Shown here: piece after piece, positions 47,184-57,032 of the stretch | How positions within the stretch are numbered: position 1 is the first letter of the stretch | Layout of the letters: the number at the start of each line of letters is the position of its first letter | Assembly: GCA_905182985.1 (NCBI GenBank) | Contig: CAJJDN010000121.1 | Location: forward strand, 169,380 to 233,379 | Reading direction: 5' to 3' | Source of the DNA: Paramecium sonneborni | Taxonomy: Eukaryota; Ciliophora; Oligohymenophorea; Peniculida; Parameciidae | Length of the DNA stretch: 64,000 nucleotides | Made by a program: the position numbers and the translations under genes | The notes under the pieces: generated by a model | What the model was told of the DNA's origin: nothing | Database searches by the model: none | Seen by the model: the letters and a program-made list of their open reading frames with translations, nothing else

Positions 47184-48908
47184 TCAGGTATTATTAATTG
47201 CTGCATCAATAAAAGAATTCCATTCTATAGCATTGTATCTTTGTATTTCTATTGACAATAATTTAATCTTCTGCATTATTCTATCAATCTATTCAGTTTC
47301 CAATTCACATATATCATTCTAAGGAATCCCTAATAGTTTTCTCTCTAAAATGTTATAATATTCATATTATTTAGTATGCTAATTTCTAAAATTTAGAAAA
47401 TTATCTTTCAATTATTAAAATTGCATATAAATTTTCGATGACTCATCATTTAACATTGGTAGAAAATATTTACAAATATTCTTATCTTCATTTTCTAAAT
47501 GTTTTAATACTATCAAACATGGAATTGTAACAAAAATATCACTATCTCTACATTCTAATTATTCTGAAAATTAAATATATTTTTCAGCTGTTGTCTCTAT
47601 AATATGAGAAAATAACATTAATTATGTATATTTTTTAGGCTCTAACAAATAATATAACCCTTTTTCCCACTATGTTTCATACTCAATTAATAAATCTACT
47701 AATTCTGTATTGTTTTTTAATTAAGGATCCACCATTTCAATATTACCCTCATATTTTCTCATCTACTCTCGAAATTTTTGAAAACTGATATTTTGTCATA
47801 ACAATACTTTGTTTTTATACTATCAGCTAAAGTTCTAACAGCTTTAGATTATTCCTTTGTAACCCTTCTTGTTATTCCTTCAGCTTCTAATAATATATTA
47901 ACTCCTAAATCGTCTCTGCCTTTTCCTTCAACATTTGCTACTGAATTTATTTTAGCTATAACTTTACAAAACTAAAATTAAATTATCAATTTATACTTAT
48001 GTTTTTAATTAAATGTAATTATCACTTGTAACTAATATCTTTCCTCTCAACTTTTCACGAATCTCTATTGATTGCATATCTTTATCAATTGTAATAGCTT
48101 GAAAAATAAATCTCCTAGCTTTAGCTTCTATATCCATTAATTCTTTTACATACAACTAAATTAATTCACATAACTTGTTTACTTTTTCAAAATTAACCCA
48201 AGTTTCATCGAAATTTTCTAATAAAAACTTTATCTCTAATTTTATTTTAGAGATACTAAAATCTGGACTCTCTTATAAAGTGCTTGTATACATATGTCTT
48301 ATGACATGTTGCACTTTATAAAATACTTCAACAAGTTTACTGCCAGCGTCTAACACTTCTGTTGTGAAAGAGTATTTCTCTGAATTCACCCATAAATAAG
48401 GAAAACCTTTTGAAAATAATCAAATAGATTAACCTTCTTAAGCACTATCGAGAATTTCTGTCAAATAACATAATTTGTCTTAAGTATAAAGTATTTTGTA
48501 TGCTTTCGAAAATTGATTCCTGTATTCACGAGATTCAGCTTTAATATCATATGCCTATTTAATGAAACTGATCTATTTACATCACACATTTTTTCGAGAT
48601 TTTATAAAAACTTTTTGCAGCCCTTCTATCCTTCAGGGTTGTCTAAATCGTATTTATGAAAATCTCTTTAAACAAGCTGACTTGATAATCTATGAGCCTT
48701 CTCTAATAAGTAATACTCTCTCAATCTAATAAAAGATAATTATTTAGAGAATTTACCTCTTAAATTCTTCTAATTCTGTTAATGGTCTTGGTGGAGCTGT
48801 CATACATCTTTTAAAAGGAAATTCATCATAAGAAGTATTATCAGAGACTATAAGTTATAATCAATTTTTATTACGATCATCCTCTATGTCTTATTCGTAT
48901 TATTGCAT
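47184..48908 (-). CDS. Conserved helical protein of unknown function (521 aa)
   Basis: Seven exons; introns 48848-48874, 48726-48756, 48555-48580, 48407-48433, 47972-47996 and 47785-47807. Two of these are multiples of three in length and both carry an in-frame TGA. Begins MQQYEQDIEDDLSDNTSYDE, followed by RCMTAPPRPLTELEEFKRL. The rest is an all-helical soluble protein with few low-complexity runs (PYLWVNSEKYSFTTEVLDAG; NVEGKGRDDLGVNILLEAEG). I do not recognise the family. Balanced composition and seven exons adding up to whole codons make it a confident gene. It shares a 28-bp start-to-start spacer with the divergent PH-domain gene. Confidence 0.7.
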
Positions 48909-48936
48909 TTAATAATTATTATTTAGATCATAAAAC
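48909..48936. promoter_or_regulatory. 28-bp divergent start-to-start spacer
   Basis: Only 28 bp lie between the ATG of the 521-aa gene (minus) and the ATG of the PH-domain gene (plus). Both starts are supported by spliced N-terminal exons. The shared promoter must be extremely compact or extend into the first exons. Confidence 0.5.
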
Positions 48937-50235
48937 ATGTAACAAAATTCAACCAATCAAGAAGATGGTTAGCCTAATAATCTTATAGATAATTTAGAAT
49001 TCTAATCAGTTCTTGATAGTATTTGTTACTTCTAACTATTTTCAAGTTTTAAATTTAGAGGATGATTAATTTCAAGAGGAAATACCAAATTCAAAGGACT
49101 GCATCTAAGAAGGAAATAAATAATAATAAAAATAAATATACACAATCAATTAAGAAATATGTTAAAATGATGATTAAAGACCTTAATTAGATTTAGAAGG
49201 CGAATTTTAAAAAGTTAGTCCTCATTTTTTGGAAACAAATTCTGTAATTTTTAAATTACTATATATTTCCAGACATATTATTGCACTCTAAAGTCAAGAC
49301 GATTTACATATTATAATATTAAAAATAAAGAAAAACCTTTAGGAATTCTCGACTTTGATTTTTAAAAATACATCTTTACTTATGTCAAATCTAAAGATGA
49401 AGCATATATTCAAAGTTTTATGTATAGATTTAAATATAAAAGATTATAGCCAGACGGCTGTGAGAAGAAATTTGAATTTGTTGTTCCAAGTAGAACGAGA
49501 GAATAATCTAAATAATGGGTCTCATTAATTTAACAGTATATCTAGTAATCAATTGGATGTTAAAATAATATAATGAGCATGTCAAAATATCATAGATTTT
49601 GGAGACATGAAAGAATTTTAGATCATCAAATTTTAGATTAAGCTTAAACAGGAGATTTACTTATATTTCGTACCAAAGGAACATTATAAAATTTATAAAG
49701 ATCTATCACTAGAAGTGATTATGATCACATTGTAATGTTTCTAAAAAACCCTTGGGAAGATCTAATGCTTTTTGAATCTAGTAATCAGTATGGGGTTATC
49801 ACCTTTAGTTTTAGTATTATTTTATAATTTTAGATAGAACGTTTTACTAGAGCTAAGTCATACAAAAATTATGAAAAGTAATATTTCTATTAAATTTAAG
49901 GATTTTATATAAACCCTTACTGAATGTATCTGAAAATGATCGTATTCTTATGCATGCTTACGCTGAAGCACAAATTGGTAAAGGCTACTCTTTGAGCATG
50001 ATGAAATTCTTTAAGAAAAGTAAAAGATAAAACTTTTTTTGTTCTGAACTTATTGCTTATATATATCAACTTATGGGATTCATACCAGAAACAGAAAAAT
50101 GTTGTTCATTTCTACCAGGTTTACAATTAAATCTTTTGTATCTTAGGCAATTTTACTGATGAAGATAAACGATTAGATTTACTCAGATCTGCTTAACTAG
50201 GACCTGACTATATTGTAGATTTTTATTATGTATGA
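48937..50235 (+). CDS. PH domain + permuted papain-fold (YiiX/NlpC-P60-like) protein (396 aa)
   Basis: Five exons; introns 49019-49046, 49244-49272, 49878-49900 and 50119-50146. An acidic N-terminus leads to a PH-like domain (EGEFQKVSPHFLETNS, LKSRRFTYYNIKNKEKPLG, PDGCEKKFEFVVPSR, QSKQWVSLIQQYI with the C-terminal helix Trp). The second half shows QTGDLLIFRTKGTLQNLQRS and SDYDHIVMFL, then FFCSELIAYIYQLMGF. The order His then Cys is that of permuted NlpC/P60 papain-fold enzymes of the YiiX type. These can act on lipids, amides or peptides; here the PH domain would bring it to phosphoinositide membranes. The substrate is unknown. Confidence 0.75.
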
Positions 50236-50263
50236 TGATTAAGTTAAATATGTTATATATGAA

Positions 50264-51054
50264 TCAATTTATAGTTGAAAATATAAAATCTGCTAAAACC
50301 TTCTATATTTCGAATAGAAAAGCATCAAACTTTTTTTCTGCCTTCACAGCCTTTTGAATTTATCTCTCTAAATTCTAGAATCCTTTGAGATTCTGTAATT
50401 TTATTACCTATGTTCTTGAATTCATCTGAATTTCTCCTTCTTTAAATATTAAATCTATCATTTCAGAAAAAGCATCATAGATTTATGATTTATATCTATG
50501 TTGCATTCTAGCCTTGAGCCAATCAGTGTTACTTGTTTTTGTTTAATCAAGTTTATACTTTTAATTTGAATTTTAGAAGATCTATGAAAAGTATAGAGAA
50601 ATTAAGTATTACCCAATATTTTTGATTAAAATATCTTTCCACCAACATACAATCAATCTCACACATTTTTTTACATCCATATGTAGTTTAATTTAACTTA
50701 AATTCATTCTAAACGATACTCTACTTTTATATCATGCTTGCTAAGCTATTTTATATTCCATGCTTTATAAATTGATTTGCTGTTTCAACAAATTCATTTT
50801 TAGGTTCACCTATTTAAATTCAATAATTTAAACCTAAAATTGGAAAAATTGGAGTTGATTAAAAGTATGTATATTGTTAAATTGGAAATTACATATCTCC
50901 TTATTTATGCTCAAAAGAATTAGATTCACTCTTATGATGACATTCATTTAAGGGATTTCTATATCTTTGAAAAGAGCTTTCAGCTTCTAATAAAAATAAA
51001 AACATCATATTTACATCTTAATGTAGGAATTTTTGCATTCAAACTAAAATCCAT
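50264..51054 (-). CDS. Hypothetical helical protein (235 aa)
   Basis: Four exons; introns 50987-51014, 50810-50833 (24 nt with in-frame TGA) and 50582-50612. Starts MDFSLNAKIPTLR, then a Ser/His/Asn-rich part. From about residue 70 it is helical: EPKNEFVETANQFIKHGIQN, YGCKKMCEIDCMLVERYFN, QIYDAFSEMIDLIFKEGEI. The C-terminal coiled coil ends LADFIFSTIN. Four Cys in the centre. No family recognised. It converges on the PH-domain gene with 28 bp between the stops. Confidence 0.6.
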
Positions 51055-51079
51055 ATTAATAATTATGTATTTCTTAATA

Positions 51080-52052
51080 TAAATCAATTATAAATAAATA
51101 TATTTCTATATTTCTAATTTACACATGTTAAAGAGGCAATTTAATATTTAATTAAATTTTTTTGTAAATCTAGGTTTAACTCAATTACTCTCTTTTTAAT
51201 TTATTAGATATTCTGGATAATTAATAATAATTAATGATCATCAAATAAAATTTTTATATTACATTTTAATATAGAATTGACATATATATAGACCATTGAA
51301 TTGCTCATTTTAATTTTAATTCTTCTAAATTCATTGTAGTTTGTCAGAGCTTTTTTTTAAAATGCTTCAATTATCCCAAAATTAATTAATATCACGGTTT
51401 TTGGCATTTAGTATGAAAAGCAAAAGTACCCAGTAACTTAAACAAATTTCGATATCAGGTTTTTAACTTAAGCCAGAAAATTGTACTTTAAGCTTTGAGT
51501 CCTTTCTTAAAAAGCAAGACTAAGTTACTTTTAGAATTTTTTGATCTTTTTAGGATATTGCTGAGACAATATTTCAAAAATATATAAACCCTATAACAAA
51601 CTATCTTCAAGAAAGGAAGGAGAATTGTATTTATAAGTGCCATTTGATTTCTAATCGAATAAATGTTTCTTAAATGAAATTCTTTTCTTTCCCTACTACA
51701 AGACTCTTAATTTTCAATTTGGAAATTTAGAACTAAAAAGGCTTATTTAATATGTCATTTTAGAGTAATATGTATATAAGAATCAATAATTTTGATGCAC
51801 TTCTCACTATCTTTTGTATTCTAATTAAGTGGATGGTCCCAAATTCTAGGCCAATGAATAAGGGGCCTACTATTTGTTTTCTTGAAGAAATATTTAACAA
51901 AATGATTGTTATTGCTGAAGATGTTCTTTTCCTTCCTTAGCTTCCTTTTCTTTGTTATATTTCAATAGCTTTTCGAAATCGATCTCTATATGTTTTTAGG
52001 CAACACTTCTTTAAAGCTTTCCTGAGCTTTTTCTACTAGCACAAGTTCCCAT
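51080..52052 (-). pseudogene. Degenerate gene with myristoylation-type start
   Basis: Begins MGTCASRKSSGKLQRSV, a textbook N-myristoylation/palmitoylation start, followed by a helical Gln-rich part. One 25-nt intron gives an intact 90-aa frame down to TGA 51755-51757. Beyond it clear coding sequence continues in other frames: KPFQFQISKLKIKSLVVG leading to FIRLEI, and GTYKYNSPSFLEDSLLQG. Deleting one A would join the last two; no suitable GT...AG was found for the first break. This looks like a gene with two frameshifts, or a shortened 90-aa gene next to remnants. A TGA-free + frame (51362-52195) on the opposite strand was judged a shadow. Confidence 0.45.
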
Positions 52053-53285
52053 TATTAATTATTTTGGATTATTAGATTATTAATAAAAATTGGTTTAAAG
52101 TTGAGAAACCTATAAATACTAAAAATAAAATAAATCACAAAGATTAATTTATCTTTTTTATTGAATCTCTGATCTACTTTCTTTTTATATTTTGAGGAAT
52201 AAGTTGTTTTTTCTGAAAATTAAAATTACAATAATTTAATTAATCATTTATCCTTTAATCAAAGCCAAGTATAATTAATATTTTAAAAATGATCTTATAA
52301 CCATCTCAAATTAATTTTTTAATGAGTTTTCAATAATTAATTCATTGCTTTACTCCTTACTAAATTTAATTTGTTTAACTTAATAAAACAAAAAACTTTT
52401 TATAAAAACTTCGACCAAACATAAGATTTAACAATCTTGTGTGTTAGAGATTTTGTGATTAAAAGAGATTGGGATATTTTAAATAGTTATAGATATCCCA
52501 GCCAAAAATTTAAAAATCTGATGTTATCGTCAAAGTTTCAAAATGATCGATCCTCACTGTGAATTATAACTTTAAATTTAATATTTGATGAGTTTTTTAT
52601 TACTTTAGTGATAATTTTTTTAAATAAATTAAAAGCCTACATATATCAGAGCCTAAAATACTTGAATTTAACAAAGTCTATTAACATAGTCTGAAACTTA
52701 AGCAACAAATTAAGAAAATTGTTGAGAAAGATTCCAAGTTAATTATACAATTTAATTATTAAAGGTTTTGGAGGTAATTCTTTAAAATTACAATTTATAA
52801 ATCGAATCGTTGATATAAAAGGACTATTTTTTGTTTTTATAACAATTTATTTGGATAATTTATAAATTTAGTTTTTTTAATAACAAGCTAGAGAAATAAT
52901 TATTTAATTATTATATTATCTAACTATATTCATGAAGTTTTTATTCTTAAAGAAATTAATAATTTTATTCATAAAAGATTAAGTTCAGTTTAAATAAATA
53001 AATTAATAGTAATATAAAATAAATACAAATTTTCTAAAAGAATGTTACTTTGATTGAACAAATAAATTTAGTAAAGAATTGGGTAATAAAATTAGTAAAT
53101 TATGGAAGTAATTAAATTTAAAAGTATTTAAATAGAGAGAAGAGAGAATAAATGAGGAATAAAATAGAAATAAAAAGATTTTTAAGGAAATTCAATGAAA
53201 GAAAGAAAAAGAAAAGAAAAGTGAGTAAGAAAAGAAAATATTTTAATAATAAAATTTTTGACTAAATGTACATGCACTTAATAAA
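52053..53285. other. Long intergenic region, 1.2 kb
   Basis: AT-rich with no convincing protein in either direction. One perfect 8-bp inverted repeat (TGGGATAT at 52470-52477, ATATCCCA at 52493-52500) lies in a slightly more GC-rich patch (52430-52570). The last 180 bp before the eEF1A stop are purine-rich on the + strand (many GAAA/AGAAA), i.e. a pyrimidine-rich 3' flank of eEF1A. Confidence 0.5.
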
Positions 53286-54599
53286 TCATTTCTTCTTTAA
53301 TTCCTTCTTTTCAACGACTTTGATGACACCGACGGCAACGGTTTATTTCATATCTCTGACGGCAAATCTACCGAGTGGTGGATATTCAGAGAAGATTTCA
53401 ACGCACATTGGTTTAGTTGGGACTAATTTAACCATGGCAGCATCTCCAGATTTGACGAATTTTGGTTCTTCTTCAATGACTTTTCCTGTTCTTCTGTCAT
53501 TCTTGGAAATAATTTCCTAGAATTTGCAAGCAATGTGAGCAGTGTGGCAATCCAATACTGGGCAATATCCATTTTGGATTTATCCTGGATGGTTGATAAT
53601 GATGACTTAAGCATTGAATGAGTTGCATTCTCTTGCTGGGTCACTCTTTGAGTCTGAGCAAACAAATCCTCTCTTCAAATCTTTGACGGCAATGTTTTTA
53701 ACGTTGAATCCGACATTATCTCCTGGGACAGCTTCAGGGAGAGCTTCATGATGCATTTCAACTGATTTAACTTCAGTTGTGATGGCTGATGGAGCAAATT
53801 AGACGACCATACCTGGTTTTAAGACACCAGTTTCAACTCTTCCGACTGGGACTGTACCAATACCTCCGATCTTGTAAACGTCTTATAATGGTAATCTGAG
53901 TGGTTTTTCAGTTGGTCTCTTTGGTGGTGTAACAGCATCCAAAGCTTCAAGGAGTGTTGGACCTTTGTACCATCCGAAGTTTGGTGATTTTTCCAACATG
54001 TTATCTCCGACCCATCCTGAGATTGGAACGAAGGGAACGTTGTCTGGGTTATATCCAACCTTCTTTAAATAATCTCTCATTTCCTTAACAATTTCATCAT
54101 ATCTGGCTTAAGCATAATTGACGGTCTTTTCGTCCATCTTGTTTGTAGCGCAGATCATTTATTTGACTCCCAATGTGTAAGCCAAAAGAACGTGTTCTCT
54201 TGTTTATCCTTCCTTTGAAATACCAGCTTCGAATTCTCCTGCAGGTGATGCAATCATCAACAAAGCAACATCAGCTTATGATGTTCCTGTAATCATATTC
54301 TTGATGAAATCTCTGTGTCCTGGGGCATCAATGACTGTGTAGTAATACTTATTGGTTTCAAATTTCCAGAGAGAAATATCAATTGTGATACCTCTTTCTC
54401 TTTCAGCCTTGAGGTTATCCAACACCCAAGCATATTTGAAGGATCCCTTACCTAATTTGTTGGCTTCATCTTCGAACTTCTTGATTGTTCTTTCATCGAT
54501 ACCTCCTAACTTGTAGATCAAGTGTCCAGTTGTGGTTGATTTTCCTGAATCGACGTGTCCAATAACGACGAGATTTACGTGAAGTTTATCCTTAGGCAT
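53286..54599 (-). CDS. eEF1A: Translation elongation factor 1-alpha (437 aa)
   Basis: Intronless, 438 codons, full length for the family. [20 protein letters not shown] carries the P-loop, then [20 protein letters not shown] (switch II DAPGH) and ICATNKMDE (NKxD). Domains II and III continue with [40 protein letters not shown] and [18 protein letters not shown]. The C-terminus is [10 protein letters not shown]. It delivers aminoacyl-tRNA to the ribosome with GTP. Codon use is clearly more GC-rich than in the neighbours, as expected for a very highly expressed gene. It is not an EFL (elongation-factor-like) protein. Confidence 0.97.
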
Positions 54600-55365
54600 T
54601 TATAAGAAATTATTCTTTACTTTTTATTTTGTGGCAAAATTTTCTTATAAAGTCGTATTCAAAATTTAATGACTATTCTTAAATTATGATGAATTAAATT
54701 TAAATATTATTAAATTTATTTTTTAAATTAATCATAAGATTTTATATCTTAATCATATATCCATCTTATACTATCATTCTTTCTCTACTCTCTTATATTG
54801 TATCTATATCCAAATCCTTTTGTTTCTTTTTTCTCTTTTCTTTTTAAAATCTTTAATTAAAAATATCATATTCTATCTAAATCAACTTACTTTATATCAT
54901 TTTTAAAGAATCAGTTAATATTTATTACTTCCCTATAAATTTTATAAAATTTAGTTAAAACTATTTATAAATTTTAATTAAGTTTTTTTTAATTAAATAA
55001 GACTATTTAAGACTATTCATAACTTTATAAATAAAATAAAATTTTATTTAAGAAATTGATGAATTCTGACAATTATTTTAAAATAGTATTAACTATATCA
55101 ATTTTAAAGAATACCCTAATTGTCTAATTATTTTGTTTAACAAATCATAATCTCAATAAAATCATTGAATGTAGGGATTAATTTTTATTAAGATTTGTAT
55201 ATTGATATTGGATTCAGTAAAATGATTATTTATCATAAACTTCTTATTAGAGAGATTTGATAATATTTAATAAAAAAATCCTCAGATAAATTAATTTGTT
55301 TGAATATAAATAAAAAAATAGAAGTTAAAAAACATATGATAATGAATATATATTTCTCTATTTAA
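54600..55365. other. Intergenic upstream of eEF1A
   Basis: AT-rich, pyrimidine-rich around 54770-54850. No gene seen. The eEF1A promoter must lie at its left edge. No repeat or hairpin stood out. Confidence 0.5.
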
Positions 55366-56503
55366 TCACCATTCTAAGAAGGGATCATCTGCTGGTTTAA
55401 GAGCTGGACTTTATGTATCGGATTCTGGATATGATGAAAAGTTAGAAGTGTCATTTGGTGCTCTAAGAATATTGTATTAAATGAATACTTGACTACTGGT
55501 TTATATGGAACAGGCAACTTCTTTTAAGTTAATAAATTCCAATCTAGGTTTCCAAACCATCTATGATTTTTTACATCAGCAGCGCCTATTATTGATATGA
55601 TTATACAAATTACCATTTTTTAAATTTCCATATCTTTTCGAAAGATCAGCAACAAGCATGTGTTTTACCAAAGATTTAGCATTTCTTGGATAGTGTATGA
55701 AATTAGTACTTGTCAAAGCTTTTGGGGAATTTGACTTTGCCCTTTAATATTTTTTGATAAATGGCCATAGGATCTTCATCAGAGAAAGGGTCGATTCCTG
55801 CATTCATCTCATAAATTAAAATTCCCAAAGTCCACCAATCAACAGCTTTTCCATGTCCTTTATTCAATAAAATTTCTGGAGCCAAATATTCAGGAGTACC
55901 ACACAATGTGTATGTTCTTCCTTCTACAACTTTGGCAAAACCGAAATCTGTTAACTTGAGATATCCATCATCTGCAATTAATAAGTTTTCAGGCTTAAGA
56001 TCTCTATAAATAATATTCTTGGAATGCAAATATTCAAATATAGCAGCCACTTAAGCACCATAAAACCTAAAATAAACTCGAATAATAGGCTATACGCTGC
56101 ATGTTGTGTATCGAGTCTTCCAATGCTTCTTAAGTAAGTAAACAATTCTCCACCAGAAACAAATTCTAAGACTAAATAGAGATATCTTGGATCCTAACAA
56201 AAACCTTCAAAGGTTACCTAATGTGATGATGATGATATTTATTACAATAAAAGGATGTTGCAAATTTCCCAATATTGTGTTTTCATTAATCACATGATCA
56301 ACTTACTTAAGTCTTATGATCTCAGCTTTCTTTAAACTTTTCAAAGCAACATATTTATTTGTTTATTTATTCCTTGCCAGTTTCACTCTACCGAAAGAAC
56401 CTATAGTTCAGCATTACACCAATACAATACCAGTACCCAAGGTCTAAAACACTTCATAATCTGTGAGTTTCAGCTTTTTTGGTTTCTAAAGTCCTGTACT
56501 CAT
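55366..56503 (-). CDS. cAMP-dependent protein kinase catalytic subunit (323 aa)
   Basis: Seven exons; introns 56401-56430, 56218-56245, 56067-56095, 55685-55709, 55586-55613 and 55463-55488. An AGC kinase with every landmark: [23 protein letters not shown] (VAIK lysine), [27 protein letters not shown] (D139), [25 protein letters not shown] (activation-loop Thr in GTPEY context) and [33 protein letters not shown] and the C-tail ending DPFLEW follow the PKA rather than PKG or Akt pattern. It should phosphorylate RRxS-type sites under control of cAMP, e.g. ciliary motility proteins (known role in Paramecium). The first intron is 30 nt and carries an in-frame TGA. Paralogs are expected, so no specific symbol is given. 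Confidence 0.92.
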
Positions 56504-56693
56504 CAATTTAAAGATTTAAAATAAATTATTTTTAAGCAAATTATCTAATTCTGAAATACTCAGCTTTCATAATTATAAAAACACTCTTCAAATTTTCATT
56601 GTTAATTTTATTTCAACGCACTAAATAACTTTTCTAAATTCAATCGAAATAACTAAATTAATTATCATTAATCAGAATTAAATTTCTTAAAAC

Positions 56694-56960
56694 ATGAATG
56701 AACAACCAAAAACATACTAAAATGCTTTCCAAGTTTTTAAGGAAAGATATACCAAAAAGTTAAAGAAGGATAAAACATTAACATAAAATGACATTGATGA
56801 TTTAGTCTTACAAAAATGGAAATTCTTGCCTGATGATTAAAGAGAACCATATAAAAAACGATTTGAAAAAACTAAAGTCAAACTAACCCAATAGGATGAA
56901 TAAGAATAAGCAAATGATTCTGAATAAGAAAAGCAACCTTCCAAAAAAGTAAAGCAATGA
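56694..56960 (+). CDS. Small HMG-box protein (88 aa)
   Basis: Intronless, 89 codons. A single HMG box fills the protein: YQNAFQVFKERYTKKLK (helix 1 with aromatic residues), TLTQNDIDDLVLQKWKFLP (helix 2 with the conserved Trp) and DDQREPYKKRFEKTKVKL (helix 3 with the conserved Tyr). An acidic/Gln tail ends in KKVKQ. Size and layout resemble small HMGB/Nhp6-type architectural chromatin proteins, which bend DNA without strong sequence preference. Expected in the nucleus. It is divergent from the PKA gene, with 190 bp between starts. Confidence 0.75.
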
Positions 56961-57032
56961 ATTTCCCATTTATATATATATTTATATATATTTAAATTGT
57001 TATTTAATTTATATTTGTTACATACTGAAATT

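Noticed and set aside
51362..52195. 267-codon TGA-free + frame with one possible 30-nt intron
   Set aside because: The minus strand in the same place gives a far better protein start (MGTCASRKSSGK) and balanced charged sequence. The + frame is read as a shadow.
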